From Uloborus plumipes (taxonomy: Eukaryota > Arthropoda > Arachnida > Araneae > Uloboridae): a stretch of 64,000 nt of DNA. The notes below the pieces were generated by a model. That model was given only the letters and a program-made list of their open reading frames with translations, was not told where the DNA came from and ran no database searches. Both the position numbers and the translations under genes were made by a program. How positions within the stretch are numbered: position 1 is the stretch's first letter; each line of letters starts with the position of its first letter. Positions 1-10,774 of the stretch are shown here, one piece after another. The stretch spans positions 1 to 64,000 of the forward strand of contig JAXGGA010004505.1 of NCBI GenBank assembly GCA_038373865.1, read 5' to 3'.

Positions 1-58
1 CGTTAATCGAAAAAATATTTATTGGAACCAACAGTATTCGTTTAAGTGGGACTGACAG
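1..58. mobile_element. Right end of a Tc1/mariner-type MITE, cut by the window edge
   Basis: The bases match the 3' ends of the complete copies at 25987-26546 and 29940-30106: a TTGGAACC..ACAGTATTCG stretch followed by a terminal GACAG and a TA. The left part of this copy lies outside the window. Confidence 0.65.
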
Positions 59-3000
59 TAATGCCATTCATGATATTGTGTTTTTAGCTATTGTGTCATA
101 GAAGAATCCATGAGTACAGCTGTAATGCCACGGAAGCTCTGGCTAGCATTAGTAAGTATAATAATTTTCAAAAGCTGAAAAAAAAAAAAACTAGTACAAA
201 ATTTTTCCTTTTCTTCCATTTTAACAGAGTGCCTGCTGAAGTCTGTTGTATGTTATCCCAATAATTTCTAAGTGACAAAAGCCAGTCATAAAAGTGGGGT
301 CTAGGAACACAATAAAATTGCCAGGGGCTACACAATACAGTCACCTGGTGGTAAATTTGGAATTAATGTTCTTATCTGTGAAACAGTACTAGGTAAGGAA
401 AAAAGTCAACTACTCTGTTGTTCAGCATCGTCAAATTCAGTAAGAAAACACATCTTCTGTACGGTTATGCTAAAAATAGTTGGAGTAGAATGCCTTCCAG
501 CAAAAACAAGTTACCTGGTGTGGTGGTTGTTAGAATGTTACATCTTTTTTAAGCCTATGGGATTTTAATGCTAATCCAATTTAAAAAATGCCCCTTTTAT
601 TCTCGGAAGCGATATAACGTTTAAGTGCTTCATAAATATTTTTAAATGGTTGTCACAACGTTGAAAAAGATTTTAAAAGATTTATGAAACAAAGTGTGCA
701 AACAGGAAATTATACAATAGAAAAACCTTATAGCCATTTTTTAAACTTCCACTAGTACTTACTTACCTATTTGATCAGGTGAGAAAATTTGAATACCCTA
801 CACATTGATTTTTGTTATTGTTAGGCTGTAGGTGAAAAATCAAAACTCTTGGGAAAATAATCAATTCTTTAAAGTAATGTTTAACACAAACAAGTGCTAA
901 GACAATGAAATGGCCCTTTAGTTAAAGTTGTGAAAATCAAACCATATTCAAATGCTTTGAACAGATACATGTATTAAAACGCTGAAGGAAAAAAGATACT
1001 TTAAGTGATGATAAATATTTTTTACAGAAACAAATATAGGTCAATACAATTTCATAAGTTACGTAACAAACTGAACTAAATATTTACATTTCACAGAAAC
1101 CCAATTACATAACATATTTTTAAATCAGTAACAATACATCAGACAAAATATTAAAAGTTCTAGAATTTAAGTCTACCCAAATAAAACCAGTGAACTAGAG
1201 TCTATTTCAATTTTTATTTTAAAGTACATTACATTGTAATAAAAAGTAAAAAATGCTGTAATATTCCAAAGCTAAACAAAAACTTGTTTGTAAAATTGGG
1301 AAAAAAAATGATGTAATTAACTGAAGAAAACAGTAAAAAAAATTGAATGTTAAAAAATTCTTTGAAAGACATAGTTTCAGTTTAACTTACTTTCAAGTGC
1401 AAATAACTAAGTAATGAAACACAAAAAAGTCTTAATGGAGATTTGTGGGATATTATTATAAATACGGACAATGAGATTAACTTCTGAAAATTTGCAATGT
1501 TGTATTATTGCTTTGAAAATAATTTTTGCTAGCAAAATCTTAATATCTGAAATAACAAAAAACATACCCAGAAATGTGGCTATATTTTGGAGAAAATGAA
1601 GTGAAAAAAGTGTTCAAGTTGATAAAATAACTTTAAAAAAAGGAAGAAACCCCACCACTAATAAAAAAAGCAGTCAATTCCTAAAGTTAAAATCAGTTTT
1701 TAGGCATCGAATTTTTTTGATACCATTACAAATCAGTCTAACATAAAGTCGAATTTTGATGAAACGACCTCGAAGGGACCTTTAAAATTAATATGTTTTT
1801 ACTACAGTTTGTCTTTTCCAAAAAAACAATGAACAGAACAGAGATGGCAAAACTAGTTTGTCTTAGCAGTAATTTGTTTCAAGCGAATTCTATTTAACAA
1901 GGTTGGACTGTGAAAGCAGGAAAAAAATTTCTAACTCCCTTAATTATTATTTCATACAAAACATTTCCTTTTTAACATAAAAGAATTGGTATTAATGATT
2001 GCATTTGCTTACCATAGACAATATTTAGATAATATTATTTTTGCGAGTATATTATAAATAGTTTAATTCTGCCATTTATTGCCAACCTATTTTATAAATT
2101 TTAAATATTTTGATAAGAATGTATCAAGTTTTAATTGGAAAATTACTTTAAATGTAACAATAAAAGTGACTCATATTTCTACAAAAATATTCTTTCAAAT
2201 AAACATTGATATAAATGCAACATAACTTACTGATTAATATAAATATTTATAAGAAACCATTGCAACAAGTATTTATAAAATAAAATACAGATCATGCATA
2301 AACATAAGTAGAAAGAAACTGCACAAAACATGAAATTTAAAATTCAGATATAACCGTTTAAAAATAACTTTATTTAGAAAATAAATGCTTGCAGTAAAAC
2401 CTCTTTTTTAAGTTAATACTCTTATTCTTTGTGCAAAATAGAAAGTTAACCAATAGTAAAAAAATTTTTTTTTTTTTTCAAAAAAACAAACAATCAAGTT
2501 CATATTTAAAAAAAAATTATTGTTGTACTCAAATTTTTAATTGTATTCTATTAGAAATTTGAAGAACAAATCTGTTTCCAATTATGAACATTAAACACAG
2601 AAGAACAAGCATTTGTTAGTTACTAGATAAGTAATACGACTGACAACGACTTTTTGCATGCATCCAGCATAGGAAAACAATATTTTTTACAGTTAATATC
2701 TCAACGCCATTAGCATCAAGACCATTCTGACATATATACCCAGAAGATAAGCTATGATGCTATCAGTTTCCTTGCCTTCCAATAGCTCTGAACTTTACAA
2801 GGTGCAGAATATGAGTAAAGATAAGAGAGGTAAGAAATTTGAGTTTGTCTGCAGATATGACAAAAAGGGGGGGGGGGGGGATCCCTGAATTTTAAGAAAA
2901 TGAAAATAAGTAAGCAAACAGTCATGTCCTGCAAATAGAGGAAAAAGTTCTGCAGTTGCTCTTCTAGGAAAGTCAGGGATACTCTGCATTCTTTCTAAAA

Positions 3001-4567
3001 AAAGGGACCCAAGATTTATCATCAGAGGCACGCAGCTAATTTTGTTTAAATCTGTAAGCATTTTTTTTTTTTTTTTTTTTTTTGAATTGAGAGTTAAGCC
3101 TCAGTCGCCAATTGTGAGGAATCCCCAATTAATAAAACTGAAAGAGTAAAGATAATTGAAAAAACTTGCCACTTTCATAGTGGTATTTTACTCTTATATA
3201 ATTTTCATTTTTGATGTTGGCAGCAATGTAAGACCCAGGAGCGGTATTTTGCAGAAACTTTTAAGAAATTGATTGTGTTCGCAGACAGTTTAAAATTTTA
3301 TTTAGGTCTGCCCAGGGGCTTTGCAGAAAACCAAGATCCCTACTGGAAGGAGTCAAGGATCAATTTTACAAGGTCTCTGCACTCTTGCATGTGAATTTTA
3401 TCCAAATATTGTCTGTTTGCAACATTGAAGCAAAGATGCAAAGAATTGACGTTTGCAAAGATTGAAGAGCAGGCAAAAGGAGTTACATAAGATTACTACT
3501 TTTTAAACAGATGATGACTGAGCTTCAAGAACATAAGTGTCATTTCTTGTATCATTGTAAAATCTAATACGAAATGAATAAGGGTGAATTCTGGATTTAC
3601 AGTTTGGTACACTCTGACGAAAAATTATGTAAATGACACTACACGATTTCATAAGCTCGCATGGCTTAATATTTGAAACTTTCCATGTCTAGTACTTTGG
3701 TGTATGATGCAACATGGCTGGTGTAAAAGGGGTTATGTAAAATTAAAAAAAAATTTATCCAAAAATTCGCAACAAAGTAAAATATGTGTATTATATGCTT
3801 TCATTATATACAGCTACCAGAAGTAAAAAAAAACTGAAACAATATTCAAGAGGCAGAGAAGAGGCAAATGGAGAAACTACAATCCATCAATGTTTCAACA
3901 GAAAAGACCCACTCTAATATTCTGTTTATGCAAGTCAGAGTTAAACTTTTTCTTTCAACACATGAGTCATTCAATACAAAAGCTGCAGTCAACAGCATGC
4001 AGAAGATAAGCGGAAAAAATCAGCATAAAAGGTGGAAGTGTTTCCCAACAAAAATTATTCTTGATGATTTATGCGTATTCAAGAAATCTTGCCTGAAACA
4101 CCGAACATTGAAAAACTACAAAATGTATTATTTGTACAAAATTTTTAATTTTATGCTAAGTTATGAAAATATTAGTGAAATTCAAAACTACTGTGCCGTT
4201 TATGGAATTCTAAAAGCAATAGCAGCTTTGAAGGGAAAATATGCAAGTGTTTTCCTGCAGTTAAAACTTGTACAAACAGAAAAATATTTTCTGTATCAAA
4301 GAACTAGATGGATGTTGAAGTGATGAAATGTTTGAGGAAATGATAACAAAATTCAAAACCACTTTTTTATCACCAGATTTTAGCAACCAGCCAATAAAAC
4401 AAAGTTAGAGTAAACTCAAATGATACGTGCTCTGAATAATTGTGCCAAAACAGTAACTTAATAGAGGTTTTACAATGGATCTAATTCATACAATGCAAAA
4501 CTACATGGAAAAAGCTGTACACAAAATACCCACTTTAGAATAAAATACAAATTTTTTGAATACTTAC
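59..4567 (-). other. SF1: SF1 intron 2 (part), AT-rich, no further exon recognised
   Basis: This stretch follows the 5' splice site of SF1 exon 2 on the minus strand and is very AT-rich, with homopolymer tracts (G run around 2869-2880, T run around 3061-3083). I looked for the next SF1 exon (after the ERAYL end of exon 2, expected to continue into QLQIE.. and then the KH domain) and did not find it, so the intron probably extends beyond base 1. An opposite-strand open frame at 3868-4323 resembles nothing I know and is treated as chance. Confidence 0.55.
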
Positions 4568-4756
4568 ACAAGTATGCTCTTTCCTGCTGTGGATTCAAAT
4601 TGTTTGGCAACACAGTGGGAAGTCCAGGGATAAAAACTTTCTCTTTCTCATCTCCACCCCATCTAGAGCGCCTTTTCTTTCTTCGCTCTCTGTCATTTTT
4701 ATCTTGTTCAGCAGAAGCTGCTGACCAACTATCATCTGGAGGCCATTTTGTAGATT
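4568..4756 (-). CDS. SF1: Splicing factor 1 (branch-point-binding protein), coding exon 2, partial gene
   Basis: SF1 binds the intron branch-point sequence and, with U2AF65, defines the 3' splice site in early spliceosome assembly in the nucleus. The exon encodes residues 50-112 of the predicted protein. It contains a basic run ending in RRSRW (W82), which is the U2AF-ligand motif (ULM) of SF1, followed by VFIPGLPTVLP and QQERAYL; these match the animal SF1 N-terminus (human has KRSRW, TVIPGMPTVIP and QERAYI). The acceptor is TTGTTTATTAG just upstream (minus strand) and the donor is T|GTAAGT at 4568/4567. The first two bases complete a codon begun in exon 1 (phase 1), giving an unbroken frame. 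The KH and QUA2 domains, zinc knuckle and proline-rich tail are not in the window. The ULM tryptophan context makes another product unlikely. Confidence 0.9.
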
Positions 4757-4976
4757 CTAATAAACAATGTAACGTTAATTTTTGTATTAAGTCTATTGAA
4801 CACGTATGTTTCATGAAAAAATAGAATACATTCATAACATAGTATTGATGTAAATTTACAGAAGAAAATTAAAATGAATGCACATGAGCAAAAATATATT
4901 TTGCAACTCAAAGCAAAGTTTAACAGGGAAACTTCTTCAAAAATGGTTATTATTGGATATGAATGTCATATGATTT

Positions 4977-6760
4977 CAGGGACCGCGCTAAGCATTCGCC
5001 ACCTCGCCAAATGCGATAAAATCGAAAATTCGGTGAAAAAAATTCTGATTTGGCTAAAGTATTGGCGAACAGAAAATTGTCAGAAATTTCTTCTGGGGGA
5101 AAAATAAATATGTATTGCATTAAGAAATCAAAAAATTTAAATTCTTTGACTAAAACTTTCGAAATTTGGCTCAGACTTTTGAAATTTGGCTAATTTCTTG
5201 GCTATCAACTATAGGTCAACACTCGCGGTCGCCAGTCGCCAAATGCGACCAATTTTCACAATTTGGCGATCATTATTTTCACTGAGGTCGCCAACATGGC
5301 TACCATTCAAAAATGCTACACCCCTTTCCCGACCTTAACCTTGACATGTGACCTTTTCTCAAATCCGCTTGTCCACTAAACATTCGGCAGTCGGATCGCC
5401 GGGGGCGTAGCGTGCCTCGCCAAAAATAGCGCACCTGGTTTGAGATTTTAATCTTTTTGCATCTTGATAATGTTTCAATTATTTTTGAAGTTTTGAGGCG
5501 TTTTGTTTTCTGTTAATGTAACTCGGCTCATTTCATACAGTAATTTTGTAATGAATTTATTAATATAATTTTAATTGCTCATTGTAATATTAACCATTGA
5601 AACATAGCTTGGCTCATGCCACCAAAAAGCACGTGGCTCACCGAAATATGCGGGCCGTGTTTGAGCTATCAATCTTTTTGCATCCTGATAATATTTAGAA
5701 AATTTTGGAACTTTTGAGACTTATGTTATCTGCTACCACAACATGTCTCACTTTACTCATTAATGAGATTTTTTTTTCATTATTTTAGTTGCTTGTTCAT
5801 ATCATATAATGTTAACGAAAAACAAGTGAGTTGCCGCCCGTGCGAACTAAGTAACACGTGCCTCGCCGAAAGTTGCGTACCTTGTTTGGGATTTCAATCC
5901 TTTCGCATCCTAAAAATATCTTAATTATTTTGGAATCTTTGAGGCTTCTTATTATCTACTGCCGTAGCTCGGCTCATTTTATGTATTATTTTTAATTTAT
6001 TTACTAATTAATCTAATTTTAAATCGTCGTTCATATCATGTGACAAGAACCTTAAAAGTAGTTCGACGCCCATGCCAACAAAGAAACACGTGATTCGACG
6101 AAAATTGCGGCCTCGTTTGAAATCTCAATCTTTTTACATCCTGATAATATTTAAATTATTTTAGAAGTTTTGAGGGATTTTATTATCTGCTCCCATCTAT
6201 ACCTTGGCTCATTTTATTCTTTTGTTTAATAATCATTTTTTACTTAAGAATATTTTGCTGCTTGTTTATACTATGTGATTAAAACCAAAAGAAAGAGAAA
6301 AGTGTTTTGACACCAAAGGTCGGATTTTTACCGAATTTTAAATGTCTACTCTTGCTATACATACTAAAAAAAAATCAGATAAAATATTTTTGAAGTGTCT
6401 TACAACAGGGGTTGGCCCGAGTTTAAACCGTACTTTCCAAACTTAAATTTTATTGAAATGTTTTGTTTTTTTTTGTTTTGTGAACAAGTATCAAAAACAA
6501 ATAACAAAAGAAATATTTTTTTTCTTCATAAGAGCAAGTTAGAACTTATTTATTGAATTTTGAACATTCAAATATGGGTATAATCAAACTTTATTCTTGA
6601 TTTTTATCAAGTTACATTGAAAATTTTTTAATTTTAAGTTTGGCTACCATTTTCTGAAATTTGGCTACCATTTTGTGGGATGTTAGTAGCCATTGGCTAC
6701 CAATTCAAAATTTGAGTGTTGAGGTATACTATCAACTTAAAACCCTTAGCGCTGGCCCTG
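4977..6760. mobile_element. MITE with CAGGGACCGCGCTAAG termini (copy 1, expanded)
   Basis: The left end CAGGGACCGCGCTAAGCATT and right end CTTAGCGCTGGCCCTG are inverted repeats. The flanks are GATTT and AATTT, a possible 5-bp duplication with one mismatch. Two short copies of the same family occur at 47425-47672 and 51077-51332. Those are about 250 bp, whereas this one is 1784 bp because its centre contains a block of degenerate tandem repeats. It sits in SF1 intron 1. The superfamily is not decided; no transposase is present. Confidence 0.8.
5400..6300. repeat. Four degenerate ~225-bp tandem repeats inside the MITE
   Basis: Each unit contains a CACGTGsCTCgCCGAAA-like start, then a TTTGAGATTTCAATCTTTTTGCATCCTGATAAT-like stretch, then a GGCTCATTTtA stretch. 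Units start near 5410, 5632, 5857 and 6088, a spacing of about 222-231 bases. They are clearly related but substantially diverged from each other, so the array is old. Confidence 0.7.
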
Positions 6761-8380
6761 AATTTAGTTACTTACATATAAGACTTATATACCAACAATT
6801 TATCTTCCGATACAGTTTTTTTTTCCTTCAAAAAAACATTAAATGATTAGGGAAATGTGTCTGGTACGCAAGTTAGGAAAAAAAATTATCATAAGTTGCA
6901 TAAGTCACATAAAACTTGTATCAAGTTTAATAAACTGTCACTGTCAAAAGGAACAGTACAAATCTAGTTTTCACGGACCAAACTTTTTGTATTCCTGCTA
7001 TTTTAACTGATAAGAACTTTAATTGCAGTTCATTTGTTTTCATCAATTAATTTTCAGCATAAAGGTAGATTCATATATATTACTTCACACTAAAGTTTAA
7101 GATTATGCAAGTCTCAGCTTCCTTCGCCATTGAACCTTTTTACTTTGAATCATGCCTTTGCGATAGTTTGCAGTTTAGTATTTAAATGAAAAAAAAAAGG
7201 AATGTCCCATTTCAATTATGAGTATACATTTTTCATTCATTAATTTACAGCAGTAAAATACTGAGGCATGAGACCCTACACTAATTGGTAAATTGACCAG
7301 GCTTTCACTGAAAAACAGAGTTGACAAGTTTTTGACAGTCGGAAGTTTTATCCGGTTTTAACCAATTTATACTGCCATGTGAAAAACCCCTTTTTGACAT
7401 AAACTTACATTTTCTGTCGAAAACCTGTATAAAAATTATGCTAACAGCAAAATTGCCTTTGCAAGTAAGGCCTAATTTTATAAACTTTGATTAAACGCAT
7501 TAAAAGATACTTAGTGCATAATTTTATTCAACAAGCTGCTTGAATGCAGTGAAATGATTAAAAAACATTGTTTATTCTTTTAACTTTTCAAAGCTAAAAG
7601 TACAGAGCATACATTTGTCTGGTTTAATTTGCAAATATTATAATTAGTAGCACTCTGAATCATTTTTTTCTCTCGAAGCATTCAGTAGAAAAATGCCAGT
7701 TTTCATAGTGTAGAAATTAACAGTATAAATCAAGTTAATTTCTACACCATGAACACAAAGTAAATGTCCAAGTTCAATATGGATCAATTCAAAATTGGAG
7801 AAGATGCTCATAATGCTCGCCATTCGTTTTTCTAAATTCAACAAAGTAAAAAAAATGCGACTTTTTTGATGATACAAATGCAATGCAGTTGGCTCACATG
7901 TTTTTTTTTTTTTTTTTTTGAGGAGGGAGGGGGGAGGTTAATGGAGGTGCACCAACAAAGTATTTTTCAAAAAAAGAAAAGAAAACTTACAACAAAATGA
8001 ACCTGGCTAAGTAATGACACACAAATTATGGCACAAAAATGTTCTTACATGCGACCAATTTTCTCCCATTCCCAAAAAATTAAATTGAAAAAATCTTTTT
8101 AAAAGAGGGTGACAATAATTTTGAGTTTAGGGGCATGCACACATTTTACAAGTAATTCACAACGCATAGCATTAATTAAAAAAGGGGTAAAAACTGGTTC
8201 CTTTTTCCTTTTTCAAGCGATCTAAAACTAAACATCAAATCTTTCTCTCTGAATACTGAACGTAGTTACGTTCATACCGGCATCATAGGCTTAATAATAT
8301 TCCAACAGAAAATAACATGTACAAACGGCAAATTAATCTCACGACTTGTCAATTTGTAAAAAGATATTGAAATAACTTAC

Positions 8381-8528
8381 GAAAGTCGTAATCTTCTTCA
8401 CGATCACGTTTACCTCCAGACGACATGTAGCTAGGTTTCAACATACTAGAGGACTTGGAATTTGTCGTCCCAGAATTTGGGCGTCCTAGAGGGGTTGTAT
8501 TCGCTCCAGATGTTCTGCCAGAAGACAT
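8381..8528 (-). CDS. SF1: Splicing factor 1 (branch-point-binding protein), coding exon 1
   Basis: The exon begins with ATG at 8528-8526 (minus strand) and encodes 49 residues, starting MSSGRTSGANTTPLGRPNSG and ending KRDREEDYDF, plus one base of a split codon. It ends at a consensus donor C|GTAAGT. Joined to exon 2 (4568-4756) the frame continues as QSTKWPPDDSW, so the two exons support each other. The segment is low-complexity, rich in Ser/Gly/Thr with a charged end, which fits the poorly conserved N-terminus upstream of the SF1 ULM in invertebrates. This is the first ATG in the open stretch. An upstream non-coding exon cannot be excluded. Confidence 0.85.
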
Positions 8529-8800
8529 TGCATAACAAATCGAACAATAAAAACGACTAAAAACTTACTAATTTGTAAGAGTGAACTAATGGGAATGTGT
8601 TGGGCTATTTTTTGCGCAAAAATTGCGAAGTTTAACTTGCTTATCACAAGCAAAATTACTAAAGTTTGATATGACGCATGCGTAACAAAACAAAAATCAT
8701 TAAAGGAAAAAAACAACGCTCCTTCCCCGTTGCCATTTTCAAGTTGGAATTTAAGAACAAACTGAAAATGAGGTCAACCTGAAGAAGAATTATTGGAAAA
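8529..8800 (-). promoter_or_regulatory. SF1: Probable SF1 5' UTR and promoter region
   Basis: This is the sequence immediately upstream of the SF1 start codon on the minus strand. No TATA box at a suitable distance and no clear core-promoter motif can be named from reading alone. The call rests only on its position. Confidence 0.35.
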
Positions 8801-9137
8801 GAACATGCAGCAAAACGAGGTGATTTAGGGTTTGACACCTTTAATAAAAAAGATGAACTTCGAAGATAGAACTCAATTTAGAAACGGATTCTCTTCAACT
8901 TTGAAACAAATGTAAAGAGTAATTTGTTTTTCCAGATGTGCCCAGTGCACATTCCGCAGAAGAAAAATAAAGAAATATGAAAATTTGGGGTGGGAGAGCT
9001 GGAAGGCTGAATCGAAGGATGCAAATTCAGCCTCCATATCACTTTTATGATTTTTGGAAAGAACAGTTTTGAAATCAAAATCAGGTGCGGATTCAAAAGG
9101 GGTGAGGTGTCTTAGGGGTCATGACCTCCCTTCCATT
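8801..9137. other. Intergenic, no gene seen
   Basis: AT-rich sequence. A CAGGTGCGGATTC near 9083 looks like a decayed hAT-type terminus related to the MITE at 9138-9339, but no partner end is visible. Confidence 0.4.
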
Positions 9138-9339
9138 TAGGCGCGGATCCCTCTGGATTAGCGCCTGAATAGAAGGCAACTAACCTTTGGAAGGCAACCA
9201 GGAAAGCAACTAACCTTTTTGCAACAAATATTACGAAAAAATTGCCAAACACCTGTATTTTCACACAAAAATTGGACTTTGACCCCCCGCCCTTTCCAAA
9301 AATGACCCCCTCCTTAACCAAAAACTGGATCCGCCCTTG
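9138..9339. mobile_element. hAT-type MITE, CTTCCATT duplication
   Basis: The 202-bp element has GGCGCGGATCC near the left end and GGATCCGCCCTTG at the right end, in inverted orientation. It is flanked by an 8-bp direct repeat CTTCCATT (9130-9137 and 9340-9347), the duplication size of hAT transposons. The terminus is related to that of the element at 11961-12375. Confidence 0.8.
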
Positions 9340-9809
9340 CTTCCATTTAAGGGCTCAAAGACGGCCTAATGCTGCGTTTTCTTGATCTTTTTAAACCAAA
9401 ACATTCGCCATTTCTCGCATGCTCCTATTTATGCTCAAAAATGACAGTTATGACGTTTGTTCCGAAAACTGCCTCCTCCGAAACCAAAACTAGACCCAGC
9501 CTTGATCAATGCGTATAAATGTATAAGCTCTATTTTCAATTCAACTAATGTATGAATGCACAGCAAAAAGTTTTTCAGATGACATTCAACGAAAAAGTAT
9601 GAGATCTTCAAAAAATAAATAAGTAAATTATACGTTCTATGCACCAAAAAAAAAAAAAAAAAAACTCGTCGCACCTTTTGGTGGAGTAGTTGGAATGAAA
9701 CGAAATTTTTCATGTTATGCAAAGACAATATTATTATAAGAATGTGAATAAAAAAAAAAAAAAGAGAAATTATCATTTACTGGAAAACTTCCAAATGATA
9801 TGTATGAAG
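9340..9809. other. Intergenic, no gene seen
   Basis: Low-complexity sequence with A tracts (9647-9664, 9750-9763). No recognisable gene or repeat boundary. Confidence 0.4.
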
Positions 9810-10072
9810 CATACAATACACCTTGCCAGCTCGGTCATTCCACCCAGAGACTGCAGTTGCGTGTTTTTTTAGCGGCCCAGTGCTGTCTTTCGCTGGTGCT
9901 CCAATTTTTCATTAGCTCCAGTTTTTTGGCTTCCAGTTTTTTCCAGCTCTTTGCTTCTTTTGGATAATATCTGCTTCCAACTCGGTTACTTCTTATTCCG
10001 GACTGATGAGTGCTAAGAAGCAAGAAACTGCAGTCTCTGGATGAAATGATCGAGTTGGTGGTGCATTGTATG
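9810..10072. repeat. Inverted-repeat element carrying hammerhead ribozyme sequence
   Basis: About 50-bp arms face each other: CATACAATACACC..CAGAGACTGCAGTT on the left and AACTGCAGTCTCTG..GGTGCATTGTATG on the right. The unit next to the right arm is a hammerhead ribozyme (9997-10041). The matching unit inside the left arm, read on the minus strand, has lost the conserved core (CTGATGA has become CTGGGCC, GAAAC has become GCAAC). The centre repeats CCAG and CTCC words. The layout resembles a head-to-head dimer of a ribozyme-bearing retroelement end; that origin is inference. Confidence 0.7.
9997..10041 (+). ncRNA. Type I hammerhead ribozyme, minimal form
   Basis: The conserved core is complete: CTGATGA at 10003-10009, GAA at 10024-10026, and a GTC cleavage triplet at 10033-10035. 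Stem I pairs TCCGGA (9997-10002) with TCTGGA (10036-10041), including one G-U. Stem II pairs TGCT (10011-10014) with AGCA (10019-10022) around loop AAGA. Stem III is two base pairs (AC with GT) closed by a TGCA loop. Predicted self-cleavage follows C10035. Short-stem-III type I hammerheads are known from Penelope-like retroelements and related retrozymes of animals. The closing pair of stem II is a G·A mismatch (10010/10023), so activity may be reduced. Confidence 0.75.
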
Positions 10073-10444
10073 TTTGGCCTTGGACCAGGCTTGGGAGCGG
10101 TTACTTGCTGCTTAATTTGAATGAAGGCTTTAGTACCTATAGTTGAGCAATGAGCATCTCGAAAATGAAGACAAAGGGAAGCGTTTCTGACACTATATTA
10201 ACTTGTATTTCCTTCATGGTGGTATTGCAATGGTAACCTAACTTAACATCAATAATTTTCCCTTTTTAATGAGCTCCCAAAGGAGAAATATCCACCTCAA
10301 AAATCAGTAATGCTACCAGAATCGTAACCGAAATCGTTGTTAGATTTAGAAATTGTTGCAATCGTCAATTAATCTTTTCTTGTCTTTTAATTTCTTGGGT
10401 TATTAATTTATTTATTTTATAAATTTATTATTATTAATAATAAC
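10073..10444. other. Intergenic, no gene seen
   Basis: AT-rich sequence between the ribozyme-bearing repeat and the transposase fossil. It may be non-coding flank of the latter, but no terminal inverted repeat was found. Confidence 0.35.
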
Positions 10445-10774
10445 TATTAAAGTTTTATTTTAAATGTATTTTTACTTTGGAAGTGGCAACTGTCTTCCCT
10501 TGCCACTCTCTGAATACGACTGCGGTCTCATACGATATTTTGCGTCTTCTCATTCCAGTTTCTAAAAACACCACTAATTCAATCAATCTCAGGAGCTGCC
10601 TAACTTTCCATCTCAAGTAATCCCTCAAATGCACATCCCACACATGCTCCATTTGAGACAAATCAGGGGATACAGCTAGAGAAGGTGATAATGTGGAAGA
10701 GGAAGTTCTCTGGCACCCTTGCTCCGTGTGACCGATAATTGTCCTGTTGGCATTCACCGAGCATTGCCCTATTG
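10445..10774 (-). pseudogene. Tc1/mariner transposase remnant (C-terminal part, frameshifted)
   Basis: On the minus strand one frame reads QDNYRSHGARVPENFLFH, the region holding the second catalytic Asp of Tc1-type transposases. A second frame then reads SPDLSQMEHVWDV, the conserved stretch before the third catalytic residue. A third stretch reads WNEKTQNIV, matching the family's WxxIPQxxI. Using all of them needs frame changes, so the copy is dead. Its 5' part (higher coordinates) is cut off by the MITE inserted at 10775. In an intact gene this enzyme performs cut-and-paste transposition into TA sites. No terminal repeats for this copy were identified. Confidence 0.75.

Larger units (their letters stand above)
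4757..8380 (-). other. SF1: SF1 intron 1 (3.6 kb)
   Basis: The intron is bounded by GTAAGT at 8380-8375 and an AG at 4758-4757, both read on the minus strand. It contains the MITE at 4977-6760. From 6761 to 8380 I see only AT-rich sequence with homopolymer tracts (for example T tract and G-rich stretch at 7900-7935) and no other feature. Confidence 0.8.

Noticed and set aside
3301..3400. GC-richer patch considered as a possible SF1 exon
   Set aside because: No SF1 KH or QUA2 residues in any minus-strand frame and no matching splice sites in phase.
3868..4323. 151-codon plus-strand open frame in SF1 intron 2
   Set aside because: AT-rich, Lys/Asn/Phe-biased, no domain or membrane pattern, and antisense within an intron; length is compatible with chance in such sequence.
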